Origin: Rhynchopus euleeides
Lineage: Eukaryota > Euglenozoa > Diplonemea > Diplonemida > Diplonemidae
Direction of reading: 5' to 3'
Assembly (NCBI GenBank): GCA_963210315.1
Contig: OY723273.1
Span: forward strand, 62,001-126,000
Length of the DNA stretch: 64,000 bases
This document shows, in pieces, positions 1 through 9,787 of the stretch; within the stretch, counting starts at the first letter, position 1, and every line of letters begins with the position of its first letter. Both the position numbers and the translations under genes were made by a program. The notes below the pieces were generated by a model. That model worked only from the letters and a program-made list of their open reading frames with translations, had not been told where the DNA came from and did not search any database.

Positions 1-31
1 GCATGGGACACAAGAGGGAAAAAAAAAAAGG

Positions 32-555
32 GTCCTGGGTAAGACGTTAAACTGCCTGGGGGGGCCGTCCCCGGACCATGACGGGTGCCTGCACCAGGAG
101 TCTAGCACGGCCGTGGTCCAGGGCATGACCGAAAACTGCTTGGGTACCGAGGCTCCCCAGACCAGGAAGGGTGGAGACACCTGGAGTCTAAATAGTCACA
201 CCACGTCAGGCCAGACCTTCGCATTGCACTCCGCGAAGACTGCCACACAGCCGCGGGGCAGGTGTGCAGCCTGTGGAAAACCTCGTACAGAAAAGGGTCG
301 GCGACCGCCCGCCCCCAGTCTGAGAGGCATCAGCCGAATCTCGGTGGAGGCGGGCACAAAACAAAAGGGAGAGTCGTCACTGTGCATATCAGCACGGTCC
401 CGCCCTCTGTGCCAGACCAACACACCACCAAAGGAAAAGAGGAAGAGGCGACGTAAGGCAATGCCTCCGTGCGGCCAGGAGAACACGAAATAGCGACCCC
501 CTCAACGGGGAATGCTACGAGCACGGCCAAAAATCGTTCAAATCGTTCAAAATAT
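32..555 (+). repeat. Dispersed repeat R1, copy 1
   Basis: Two-part repeat. Its first part (about 32-285) recurs in reverse complement with few differences at 50747-50993, inside a poly(A)-tailed insertion. Its second part (about 297-555) recurs in the same orientation at 9186-9447. The two parts are never seen together elsewhere in the window, so copy 1 is chimeric relative to the others. The 3' end of copies 1 and 2 carries a short CAAAAATCGTTCAAA-type duplication. I see no convincing coding frame. Most likely retroposon-derived; which class is unknown. Confidence 0.6.
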
Positions 556-680
556 GACGACTTTGCTAAACTGGACCCAACTCCCCATACTCTTTTTTTT
601 GCCATTTTTCAGCATTTTCCCCCGATTTTTCGGTTTTTTTTTTGAAAAAATTTATTTTTTGTCCAGAATCGACACCCCCC

Positions 681-1030
681 GGTATATACTCTTGTATTTG
701 CATACTAGAAATGTGGCCTCCGGGTGGGCCCTCATGGGGCAGCGGCGCCGAAGAGACAATACGAGCGTCCTCTTGGCCTTTCCCACCCCGAGGCGACTCT
801 CACCCGACCGTGACGACTCCAGACAGGAGGCCCACTGGCCTGGGGGAGGTCATTGGAAGTACAAAATATGATGAAAACCCCACAAAAGTTCTTCAAAAGT
901 CTAGTATGCAAATACAAGAGTACTCTTGTATTTGCTCGGTGAACTTTTTAAAATCGCGATTTCTGGAGTACTCTTGTATTAGCATATACCCTTGTATTTG
1001 CATATACTCTTGTATTTGCCCCCCCCCCAG
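681..1030. mobile_element. Damaged G-tract element, AATACAAG barcode family
   Basis: The right end reads repeated CTTGTATT units and then a C tract ending CAG, directly followed by TA, as in the intact element at 51375-51739. A short inverted pair (about 681-715 against 896-925) lies inside and the palindrome AATACAAGAGTACTCTTGTATT-like core is present. The left terminus is not recognisable, so only a truncated or rearranged copy remains. Confidence 0.45.
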
Positions 1031-2293
1031 TAACGAAGCCCTGATCATCACTGATGTGGAGGCGTTCAGGCAATGGCCAAAACAATGGTCTCGCCAAGCA
1101 CCCAGAATCACCAGAGACGGCATGGACATGTCCACCGGCATTTGATTTGGTCTCTATGTTCAGGAAGCTGTTCGCCCCTCCTCCCACGAGCAGGCAGTTG
1201 CTGTCAGACAGGAGGCCAGCAAACTCAACAACACACCATTTCAAAACAACTCGTCTATGAAATACAACTGGGGTTGTGCAGGATCACTCATGGAGAAAAC
1301 GAAAGGTAAACGAGAAAAGGGGGATCTTTTTCGCTGATCACACAAAACACACGCAGGAAGAACTTGACTGCGGGTGAGACGGCAACCACCTAGCACTTCC
1401 CTCTATCGCTGCATTTCCACCTGGCAAGGCACCTTGCTGGAAGACAATATATAAACCCCGCGCTGAAAGCGCGTTCGTTCCTTTCACCCAGCCCTGGACA
1501 CCGAGTGTGCAGGGGTAGGTGAGGGGGTTTCTGAGAGTACTTTGCTGTTGAGAGTGTCTCGGTGGACAAACACCCACCCACCCCACCCCCACCCAGGCTG
1601 GGAACACCAGACAGGCCAGACCAGACGACACTAATGGCAAGCGGGATGGGTGGCCAGGAGAAGGGATGGAGGCCCAACGGGCTGAACTTGCCACACACAC
1701 ACACACACACAGTTCGTGGCCAAACCTTTTTTATGGATTCTTCTTTTGTTGGGTGTAAGTTACAACCGAGCGAACTCTGGCGCTGCCTCCACTGCCACTT
1801 GCCAGACACACACACGTGAAATCTTGGAGGAGGAGAGCACACCGAGAAGAAGACCTGCCTTTGATGTGATAGATACTGGAGTGACACACACGCCCTCACC
1901 CTCCTCCCGCAGCACTCACCGGCGCACTCACAAGGCGCAACAATGGGGATGTGGGGCTGGTATGAGTCTCGAGAAAGGCGTGAATGTGTTTCCCAACCTG
2001 AGCAGGAAGAAGAACGGGGCGGAGGGGGCTGTGTCGTGTGTGTGCCTTGTGGCAGCAGTGGGTGGGTCACATCAAGAGCAGCGGGTGGGCTTGCGTGCTG
2101 CACCGCTGCAAAAAAACATTGACGTGTAGGCATATGCCTGCAGAAGACGATACAGGTGGAGTCCATTGGACAAAAAGAAAAGGCGTTGCGTTGCGTGTGC
2201 GCCACACCCGGGGGAAGACAGGTAAACTGGGGAGAGGGGAGAGGAGGGAGAGGAGGGAGAAGGGGGGGAGGGAGGGCGGGGGGGGGGGGGGGG
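1031..2293. other. Non-genic stretch with CA tract and one dispersed module
   Basis: No credible gene. It holds a (CA)n tract near 1690-1711, a diverged copy (about 1816-1905) of the GAGCACACCGAG / TTGATGTGAT module seen better at 47766 and 48786, and a long purine/G-rich run at 2227-2293 leading into the next transposon. Confidence 0.5.
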
Positions 2294-2295
2294 TA

Positions 2296-3825
2296 GGGGG
2301 GGTCATAAGCCCCCCTAAAAACGTACGAAAACCAAAATTTTCAACATACCATCAGAACCGCCCTAATACCTGATCTGACCCGAAAATCCGACCCATACCC
2401 CCCCGGAAACTGTCTGGGGCCCACTTGTGACACCTGATACGCACTTTTGTGATGATTTTTTGGGGTCCTAAAAAATGTACCTCAGTTTCGTACCTTGCCT
2501 TTGTACCTGAACCACTCCCGACCGCATTATTTCGTTCTTTGCCTTTTCTGCGGTGGTTCTGGCTCAGGTGGCACGCATGTTGCCTTCCCCAGTGCCTCGG
2601 CAAGGTCTTTCTTGACCTGATTAGTGGGAATGTTGTGTTGTTGCGTCAGCAGAATGAGTTCAGCCACCTTCTGGGTGTAGTACTTCGATCGCATATGGGT
2701 CATTGTGAGTACTTCGTACGCCTGGGAGGCTGCATCGGCATTAGTAGGCAGCGTTGTAGATGCTTTTGCTTCGTCGATCTTAGCCTGTGAAGGCACGATT
2801 GGGATATTGTACGCCCTGAGAGCCGAAGTGGTTATGATTGTGCTGTGTAATTTGCGCCCCGCAGGATATGCACACCACGCAGTCTCGACAACACGTATGA
2901 GAGTGTACCATGTGGGGACTCAACAAGGTCATTGGATCGGCATCTGCCTGCCGACTCAGCCCCCACACAGTGCGACCGCAAGGTCGCCAGGGATGTCTCA
3001 ACGCCAGGGGAATACCCTCCCCTGGCGTTGTACAACCCTACTCTCAACCCTCGGGTCCTCTCCTGGAGGCGGTGGTGGCGGGCCCGCAACGCTTCGTACT
3101 TCCGGTACAGACTGAGGTAGTCTGCCCGGCTGACCCGCTCATTGCTTCCTAGATCATCTGCTGCTCTGGAGCTGCCATCACTCTCACTGCCCACATCAGT
3201 TGGTGTGGGGGTAGGAGCAGGAGGAGTGGGAGGAGTAGGAGTGCAGGTGACATCTTTCTTGGCTAGCAAGGAACGCCGCTTTTCCCGCACGTGCGTGCAG
3301 TTGATGCACCACTGCATATATCTGTCGTCACCACGTCCCACTCGCTCTCCTATGTACCCAGCCCGACGGAGCGCCCGAAATAATGTCGCCTCACCGATGT
3401 CGTGTGCCGTTTTCTTTTTACGCAGGTCTGCCACAACGCTCTCTGCCGAGACCCCGCACATCTCCCGTTTGGCGAGCGTCTTTCGAGCAAGGTACTCCTC
3501 TGCAGCAGCATCTGACACCTCTGCGAGGCCCTGGGCACGCGGCATGTGTTGCTCGGCGTGCTGAGTGAGCGTAGTGACACCCTTCCCTTGCAAAGAACGA
3601 AATAATGCGGTCGGGAGTGGTTCAGGTACAAAGGCAAGGTACGAAACTGAGGTACATTTTTTAGGACCCCAAAAAATCATCACAAAAGTGCGTATCAGGT
3701 GTCACAAGTGGGCCCCAGACAGTTTCCGGGGGGGTATGGGTCGGATTTTCGGGTCAGATCAGGTATTAGGGCGGCTCTGATGGTATGTCGAAAATTTTGG
3801 TTTTGTACGGGCTTATGACCCCCCC
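2296..3825 (-). mobile_element. TA-target DNA transposon with ~240 bp terminal inverted repeats
   Basis: Ends are GGGGGGGTCATAAGC and its complement, flanked by TA on both sides (2294-2295 and 3826-3827). Terminal inverted repeats span about 2296-2542 and 3590-3825. Because the repeats are long, the same peptide start is encoded inward from both ends. The interior carries a minus-strand, broken, transposase-like reading frame. TA duplication suggests the Tc1/mariner or a related TA-specific group, but the protein was not recognised, so the superfamily is open. Confidence 0.7.
2527..3683 (-). pseudogene. Broken transposase-like ORF inside the TA element
   Basis: The frame runs from inside the right inverted repeat to a stop at 2832. 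An open frame shifted by one base covers about 2926-2527 and ends in a basic, nuclear-localisation-like tail (PPQKRQRTK). The two frames meet near 2925, which suggests one gene of roughly 380 codons with a frameshift, or less likely an unannotated intron. A helix-rich region follows residue 50 (EEYLARKTLAKREM, then a motif ending ALRRAGY), plausible as DNA binding. No catalytic triad was identified. Function as transposase is inferred from position only. Confidence 0.4.
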
Positions 3826-3830
3826 TAGGG

Positions 3831-4274
3831 CAGTGGTGGCAGCGTACGGCCGTACGGTACGCGTACGCGTACGCGTACGCCGTACGCACTTTCTGAAAAT
3901 CGCGCTGCGTACGCGTACGCAGATTTTGCGTACGGCTGGTATTCCAGGTCTCTCAGCACACAGTAGGCCACCCAGCGGGTGGCTGGGCCCTGGCCTTTGA
4001 TCTTGCCTTTCACAGATGGTTCCTTGCCGCGCACGTGGCGAATAACTCGCAACACCTGCAAGTACACCCGCAATCATACTGCAAAAGGTACCACTTCCGA
4101 CTGGAAGGCTCGAAGGCTGCCCCTGGTACACCTGAGTTCGACTGTTGGATTTGGTGTGCGGCCATGGCCGTCTCCTGTGCTCCATAGACTGCCGTACGCA
4201 GCGCCGTACGCGTACGCGTACGCCGTACGCACTTTTTGAAAATCACGCTGCGTACGCGTACGCAGCCACCACTG
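3831..4274. mobile_element. hAT-like MITE with 8 bp target duplication
   Basis: A 444 bp non-coding element with inverted ends CAGTGGTGGC / GCCACCACTG and subterminal arrays of the CGTACG palindrome (3842-3930 and 4191-4265). It is flanked by a perfect 8 bp duplication, CCCTAGGG (3823-3830 and 4275-4282). CAGTG termini plus an 8 bp duplication are the standard hAT signature. The left duplication overlaps the last C bases and TA flank of the element ending at 3825, so this MITE inserted later, at that element's edge. Confidence 0.8.
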
Positions 4275-4282
4275 CCCTAGGG

Positions 4283-4872
4283 GGGGGGGGGGGGCCTGAT
4301 TTGAACCCTGTGCAGTTCGGGCGGTTCATCAAGCAGTATAAACGAAACCCGTTCACTGCACCGAACAGCCCCAAAACGCTCCAAACTACACTAAGTCAGG
4401 CGCCCCCTCTCCCGCTTCTTGCCAGATACAGAATAGACATAAATGCGCAGACGCAACCTGCATGGGGAAGGGAGGAGAGGGGAGGGGAGGGGAGGGAGCA
4501 CACATCACTGCCGCACCGCGTAAGCAGCAGGAGAGAATCGGCGGGTTTGTCAGGCCAACCACCGCCATTCTCTTGGGTACTCTCTCACAGAAAAAAATGC
4601 ACCCTCCCCCCAAAGAAGGACGCCGATTCCCGAAGGGATTGGCGCGAGGGGCTGGCTTGCCTCCCCCCCGAAGCCCCACCCGCACCCCAACAAAGGTTTC
4701 TTCTGCCATAAGGTTTGGATCCTCATGGCGTTCTCGTACCACACGTTTGATGTTTCGTTCATAAGACACGCAAAATAGCTTCAGGGAGGCACTGGAGACC
4801 CATCTATGAGCACCACGCAAACCCGAGAGGTGCGGCTGCCTCGAACTCTTGGAGCAGCACCCTGCCATTTGC
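4283..4872. other. Non-genic stretch downstream of the SAM/WW gene
   Basis: A G tract (4280-4294) is followed by about 570 bases with no supportable gene. The part next to 4873 should contain the 3' UTR of the minus-strand SAM/WW gene. No terminator-like or poly(A) signal stood out. Confidence 0.4.
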
Positions 4873-7104
4873 CTAATACTGGTAAGGTGCGTAGCCGTGT
4901 CCGGTTGCTGGCCTGTGGGTTGTGGAACATGAGAGTGTGTGTCGTGAGGGGGGAACTGTGGACTCGCTGTGCGCGTTTCTTGGTCTTTTCTCAAAAGGTC
5001 CGACAGACTCAAAGTGAAGACCTCCAAGTGAAGCATACCCTCGTGCCATTCTGTACAGGGGGGACCGGCTTCTCGAGGTGGGTGATGTCGAACGCACAGC
5101 CTGCGGCGCGTGCCACTGCGTCGTGTTGGTGGTGCGGTTGTAGTAATACGGCACGCCCTGTGCCGTGTAGAACACCTGCCAGTTCGGGGGGAGGTTCGGC
5201 TGTGCGGCGGCATGCGAGGGACCTGCATCCTGCAGCTCGCTGAGGCGCTGCTTCAGCACCGCGTGGCGAGAGGGGATCGGGGGCGACGCGGCCATCCCGT
5301 GGTACGCCTCCCCCCGCCACCTGTTCATCTCGTGGTAGTCGTAGCGCCGCGCCGCATCCCACCGGCGGTCCCACTCCTCGTTGTCGTGCGACCCGTGCAT
5401 GATGCACACCTCCTCCCAGCGCCGCTCCAGATCCTTGTCCCGCCTCATCGCACGCTCCACCTCCTCCTGGATACGAGGGTCACGCGGAGCCGGCGCTGCC
5501 GCCTGGGCAGGCGGGGCAGGCGGTGCACCATACGCAGGGTACGGGGCTTGGTACGCGTACCCCCCCTCCTGGTAGTGGCCGTACTGCGGCGGCTGCGCGG
5601 CAGGCAGGGTGGGCGCCGCATGGTGGTACCCTGGGTCGTAGGCCTGGTCGTACTGCGGCTGGGGCTGGGGCTGTGGCTGCGGCTGTGCGGGCGCCTGGTG
5701 CACGGGCTGGCCGTGCGGTGCAGGCCCCGGGCTGCTGCGCCCCTTGACACGCTCGATCTCAGCGAAGATCCTCTTCCGCGCACCCAGGGCCACGCCCACC
5801 TCCATGAGGTCCTTCTCCGTCACATCCAGCAGGGTGTCGTAGTCGAACTCGGCATCGGCAAACGCACCCTCATACTTCTCGAGCCCAATGCGGTGCAGGA
5901 AGTCTGCCACAGGTGCGAACGCCCTGTCGGAGGGCCCGGCAGCGCTGCGCGCAGGGCCAGGGCCAGGCGCAGCGCGCCGTGTGGGGGAGGCGCGGCGTTC
6001 GATGCTCTCGATCAGCCCCGCCACCTCCAGCATGCCGTGCGCCGCAGGCTCGGACCTGTGGTCCATCGCCCACCTGCTGATGGGGCTGCGGCTGCGGCCC
6101 CTCCCCAGATCCCGCAGCATCTCACGCTCGCCCGGCGCCTTCGTCGACAGCTCCGTCATCAGGGCCCCCAGCTTCTCGCCCTCCTCGCTCTCTGTGCGCT
6201 CCCCCGGGCCCACCACGGTGGCCAGCTCCTCGATGAACGCCTGCACGGCACTGCCGCTGCCACCCCTGCGCGGAGCCCTGCCACGCTCCGACGTGCGCGC
6301 GTCCCTCCCATCATCACCCTCCACAGGCACGGGCGGTGGCCTCACTTGCGGCGACTTCGGCAGAGCTGCCTGCGGCGTGAGGGGAACCTTCGGCGCAGCT
6401 GGCAGCGGCGCCGCCTTCGCGGCAGGGGAGGGCGGGCGCGTCGCCTCGGCAGCCTGTGGCACCGCCGGCGCCACCACAGGCGTGGGGGGCGACGGAGCAG
6501 CCGGTGCGGCTGCCGGTGGGGCGGGGGGCGGTGCCTTGGCCTGCGGCTCTGGCGGGGGAGGCACGGCAGCAGGAGCAGCAGGGGCGGGGGGTGCAGGAGC
6601 CTCCTTGGGTGCAGGTGCAGGCGGCGGCGGGGCAGCTTTTGGAGCAGGTGGCTCTGGCGGCGGGGCGGCAGGCGCAGGAGGGGCAGGGGCAGGAGGGGCG
6701 GCCGTTGGTGGCGGCGGCGGAGCAGGCGCCTCTGGGGCGGGTGCGGGTGGCGGCGGAGAGGCAGCGGAGGACGCTGACGGGGAAGCGGGCGATGCCTTCG
6801 CTGCTGCATCGGGGTCGTTGGGGGGGGAGCCCTTCTTCTTCACGTACACAAAACCCTTGTCGGTGACGCCCTGCTTGTCAAAGTTGGACTTCGGGTCGAG
6901 CTTCGCCTTCAGGACAATCCGCGTCGGGTCCTTCTCCTTCTCAGCCTTCTTCACATCGGCCACTGACCAAATATCAGGGGTTTTGATCTTCGACTTCTCT
7001 GCTATAGAACGGACATAGCCTTGGACAGGCTTCTTCAGATCTACAGAGACGAGAAGCTTTTCCTTGGCATTTGCCGTGTCAGTCAAGATCCTGACGATCG
7101 GCAT
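4873..7104 (-). CDS. Proline-rich scaffold-like protein with SAM and WW domains
   Basis: Single-exon frame; the first ATG whose product looks like protein is at 7104 (MPIVRILTD); the frame itself stays open upstream to 7170. About 743 residues. The N-terminal ~90 residues are lysine-rich and compactly folded in appearance, possibly a ubiquitin-like or FERM-N-like module (inference). A very long Pro/Ala tract follows (about residues 95-260). A SAM domain is visible (FLHRIGLEKYEGAF ... DLMEVGV ... GARKRIFAEI, about 396-455), then a Q/P/Y-rich linker, and a WW domain near the C terminus (LPPNWQVFYTAQGVPYYYN ... TQWHAP, about 637-668) with both tryptophans. SAM domains oligomerise and WW domains bind proline-rich peptides, so a signalling or cytoskeletal adaptor is likely; the partner is unknown. 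It could bind its own proline tract. It is followed upstream by the BTB gene in the same orientation. Confidence 0.75.
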   Translation of the reverse strand: MPIVRILTDTANAKEKLLVSVDLKKPVQGYVRSIAEKSKIKTPDIWSVADVKKAEKEKDPTRIVLKAKLDPKSNFDKQGVTDKGFVYVKKKGSPPNDPDAAAKASPASPSASSAASPPPPAPAPEAPAPPPPPTAAPPAPAPPAPAAPPPEPPAPKAAPPPPAPAPKEAPAPPAPAAPAAVPPPPEPQAKAPPPAPPAAAPAAPSPPTPVVAPAVPQAAEATRPPSPAAKAAPLPAAPKVPLTPQAALPKSPQVRPPPVPVEGDDGRDARTSERGRAPRRGGSGSAVQAFIEELATVVGPGERTESEEGEKLGALMTELSTKAPGEREMLRDLGRGRSRSPISRWAMDHRSEPAAHGMLEVAGLIESIERRASPTRRAAPGPGPARSAAGPSDRAFAPVADFLHRIGLEKYEGAFADAEFDYDTLLDVTEKDLMEVGVALGARKRIFAEIERVKGRSSPGPAPHGQPVHQAPAQPQPQPQPQPQYDQAYDPGYHHAAPTLPAAQPPQYGHYQEGGYAYQAPYPAYGAPPAPPAQAAAPAPRDPRIQEEVERAMRRDKDLERRWEEVCIMHGSHDNEEWDRRWDAARRYDYHEMNRWRGEAYHGMAASPPIPSRHAVLKQRLSELQDAGPSHAAAQPNLPPNWQVFYTAQGVPYYYNRTTNTTQWHAPQAVRSTSPTSRSRSPLYRMARGYASLGGLHFESVGPFEKRPRNAHSESTVPPSRHTLSCSTTHRPATGHGYAPYQY

Positions 7105-7368
7105 GACTGACAGACCACCTGCGGGGTGTGGTGGTGTGGTGGTTAGTCGTGTGGCATAGAACACAGGCAATGCATGAAGTGGCGAGAGGGGTGGGTGGGT
7201 GGGCGGGTGGGTGATGCTGCTTGAGGCGTACAGTACACTACATCCGAGGTGGAATCGACAGGAGCAGGGAGGCTTGAACTAAGGCAGTTCAAAGCCGCAT
7301 TTCGAATCCTGCGCAAGGCAGAAAGCGGAGTCTAAAGGCAAGACAAAGAGGAGAAAAGAAAAAAGGTG

Positions 7369-8679
7369 TCAGGCAACGATGGACAGCGACACCCCTGCCG
7401 GTGACAGTACAATGAATCGCCAGTCGTCAGAGGCCTGGAACGTGATCTCTGAATCCGGGACGCGGAGCCAGTCAGCGCTCTTCTCGGTGCAGCCCTTCAG
7501 CTCCTTCGAATTGTAGATGCGCAGCGTGCTGACCCCGGAGGCCTGTGTCACCTCCATCACCACCATGTAGTCGATGCACCCGATCAGCGATGTGGGGTAC
7601 AGCACGGTGCCTTCGTGGGTGCCACGCCACCCCAACGCGCAGGGGTTGCGCTTGTTGAGGAGCGTCTTCGGAAGATCCGTCCCCTTGAACAGGCCGTACT
7701 GTATCTCCAGGCCCGCCTTGATGCCCGCAGTCTTGATCTTGATGACAGACCGCTTCTCCCCCAAGAGTGTGTCGGAGACATACACAGGAGTCAGGAGGCG
7801 CTCCCCCACCTTCGGCACCGCCTTCCGGTCGCCCTGCGACACGAAGAGGCGTGCGGTGTCGTGCTCCCACCGCCACTCCCGACTCAAGGGGTACTGCTGC
7901 TCGTGGGGTGCTGCGGTCTGCAGGTTGGGGACGACATGCGGCGGGGTCACGTGGAAGACCCGCTCTTCTTCGTCGGCATCGCCACGGGGTGTGTGATAGA
8001 GCTCCACAGGCTCGCAGCTGAGCGAGCTCTCGTCCAACGCCTCGTAGAGGGGGGGCACCTCCCCAGGCGTCTGCTCGAGCCCGCTGTGCGGGCTGCTGTG
8101 CACAGATGTGCCTGCTGCTGGCACGATCTGCTGCTTGAGGTACGGCGCAAGCCCGTAGAAGTCGAGCTCGTTCAGCAGCATCGAGTATTGGTTGGCGTCT
8201 GTCTCTGGCAACCACGCGCCAGTCCGGAGCCAGTCGAGGATGGTGAGGAAGGGCTTCGCTGGCCTGTCGATGACGATGCGCCCCTTGCTGTCGTGTGTGA
8301 CGGGGTATCTACCGCTGAACAGAGCAGAGAAGAATGTGTTCTCGTACTTCGTCAGGGTGGAGAGGAACGTCGTGACCTCCGTCCCCCCCACATTCAGCTC
8401 CAAGACCTCTGCTGGCTTGCTTGCGTTCGGCCCCAGGTAGTCCTGCATGCGGTCCTTCTCCTGCTGCAGTGCTGCCTCGCCCTCCGACACGCGCTGCTCC
8501 CTCTCACGCAGCCCTGCGTCACGTGCCTCGACAGACGCCAGCAATGCTGTGGCCTCGGCCTCCTTCTGCTCGAGAGCCTCGCGCTGCTCCTGCATCAGGC
8601 GGTGTGTATCGCGGACTTTTGCCAGTGCCGCTTCCAGCCCTGTGAGGCTGGACTCGACATCCACAGCATCGTGTCCCAT
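7369..8679 (-). CDS. BTB/T1 (KCTD-like) domain protein
   Basis: 436 residues counted from the ATG at 8679; the frame stays open upstream but that extension is rich in Arg/Cys and looks non-coding. The N-terminal 75 residues form a coiled coil (EREQRVSEGEAALQQEKD). A potassium-channel tetramerisation-type BTB domain follows (VLELNVGGTEVTTFLSTLTK, FFSALFSGRYPV, IDRPAKPFLTILDWLRTG; about residues 85-175). There are no membrane segments, so this is a KCTD-type protein, not a channel. The C-terminal 170 residues are beta-rich and not recognised. KCTD proteins oligomerise and many are substrate adaptors for cullin-3 ubiquitin ligases; that role is inference here. Confidence 0.75.
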   Translation of the reverse strand: MGHDAVDVESSLTGLEAALAKVRDTHRLMQEQREALEQKEAEATALLASVEARDAGLREREQRVSEGEAALQQEKDRMQDYLGPNASKPAEVLELNVGGTEVTTFLSTLTKYENTFFSALFSGRYPVTHDSKGRIVIDRPAKPFLTILDWLRTGAWLPETDANQYSMLLNELDFYGLAPYLKQQIVPAAGTSVHSSPHSGLEQTPGEVPPLYEALDESSLSCEPVELYHTPRGDADEEERVFHVTPPHVVPNLQTAAPHEQQYPLSREWRWEHDTARLFVSQGDRKAVPKVGERLLTPVYVSDTLLGEKRSVIKIKTAGIKAGLEIQYGLFKGTDLPKTLLNKRNPCALGWRGTHEGTVLYPTSLIGCIDYMVVMEVTQASGVSTLRIYNSKELKGCTEKSADWLRVPDSEITFQASDDWRFIVLSPAGVSLSIVA

Positions 8680-8782
8680 CGTGGACCTGCAGGGTGAGAG
8701 GTGGCAGAAGCAGCAGACTGGCTGCAGGTCAAGACAAAAAGGAGCCGGCGGTACGTAATGTGTTTGTTTGTGCAACCGGGGT

Positions 8783-9063
8783 GTTAATCTGGAAACCACC
8801 ATCCGCCGCCTCCGGGCCGACCACCACCGCCTGGTGTACGACCCCCACGTCCCGGCAGCGCACAACCACCGTGCAAACCCTGCCTGAAGCTTGCACCGGA
8901 CAGCCCCCCGCCTGGGGTCTCGCTGAAGCACCTCGTCTTCGGCTGTCCCGCGACAGCGTCAGCCCGACACCACCTGCTGCTGCACAACTGCAAGGCGGCC
9001 CTACGCTACCTGGCTGAGGCAGGGGTGACGGAGCACAGCGAGAAGGACTACCTGATCGCGTGA
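8783..9063 (+). pseudogene. Possible C-terminal remnant of a non-LTR retrotransposon ORF
   Basis: Two short open stretches on the plus strand, the second ending with TGA at 9061-9063 and reading VSLKHLVFGCPATASARHHL shortly before its end. A His-x-x-x-x-Cys-Pro arrangement near the end of an ORF is common at the C termini of LINE polymerases. The match is weak and rests on one motif. It sits just upstream of R1 copy 2, which would then be a 3' UTR segment. Confidence 0.2.
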
Positions 9064-9185
9064 AACCAGCAAAAATCAACAGTGGTCAAGGGCTTTGGCC
9101 CGACACCCCAGCACCCCCCCCCCCTCCCCCAGACCCATATGGCGTGTGCACGTCACTTTCCACGGGCCGCCAGGCGCGTCAGCGT

Positions 9186-9447
9186 CGGCGACCGCCCGCC
9201 CCCAGTCTGAGAGGCAGCAGCCACGACTCGGCAGGAGGCGGACACAACAAAAAAAGGGAGAGTCGTCACTGTGCATATCAGCACGGTCCCGCCCTCTGAG
9301 TCAGACTAACCCGCCCATAACGGAAAAGAGGAAGAGGCGACGTAAGGCAATGCCTCCGTGCGGCAAGGAGAACACGAAACAGCGTCCCCCCTCACCGGGG
9401 GACGCGGCGAGCACGGCCAAAAATCGTTCAAAATCGTTCAAAATAGC
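9186..9447 (+). repeat. Dispersed repeat R1, copy 2 (3' part only)
   Basis: About 260 bases matching 297-555 with scattered substitutions and small indels, including the GAGGAAGAGGCGACGTAAGG block and the terminal CAAAAATCGTTCAAA-type duplication. The upstream sequence differs completely from copy 1. The 9448-9787 interval that follows has no recognisable feature. Confidence 0.6.
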
Positions 9448-9787
9448 TGTCAGTTCTGTGACAGAATGGTGTCACGGTGGGGGGGTGCGGGGTGCGGGTG
9501 GAGACGGGCGGGTGCGGGTGGCGGTGGGTGATTCCGTGCCTCTGCGTCTGTATCGTAGCTTATCACAGAGGTTGTGGCACAGAGATTGCAGTGGTATGCA
9601 GAGCTTCTTGTTCTGATAACGATGGTTGTCACAGGGGGTCTGGAGGTCGGAGCCCCCCAGCCCCCGCCCAGCGAAACCTGTCCCATTGTCACCCCTTCCC
9701 TCAAATGAAGGGACATTCATGTTGTATTTTCACTTCTGCGAACCCTATCTCACTCGAACGTCATGAAGCAGGGAACCTCACAAAACA

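Noticed and set aside
3838..4265. CGTACG arrays as a bacterial-type origin or operator
   Set aside because: They are subterminal repeats of a MITE with hAT ends and an 8 bp target duplication.
5110..6777. Long plus-strand ORF of 555 codons opposite the SAM/WW gene
   Set aside because: It is the complement of a GC-rich proline/alanine tract; composition (Arg/Gly) and lack of domains mark it as a shadow.
7250..7340. Possible tRNA (a TTTCGAATCC box-B-like stretch at 7298)
   Set aside because: No box A at the right distance, no seven-base acceptor stem and a mismatched T stem.
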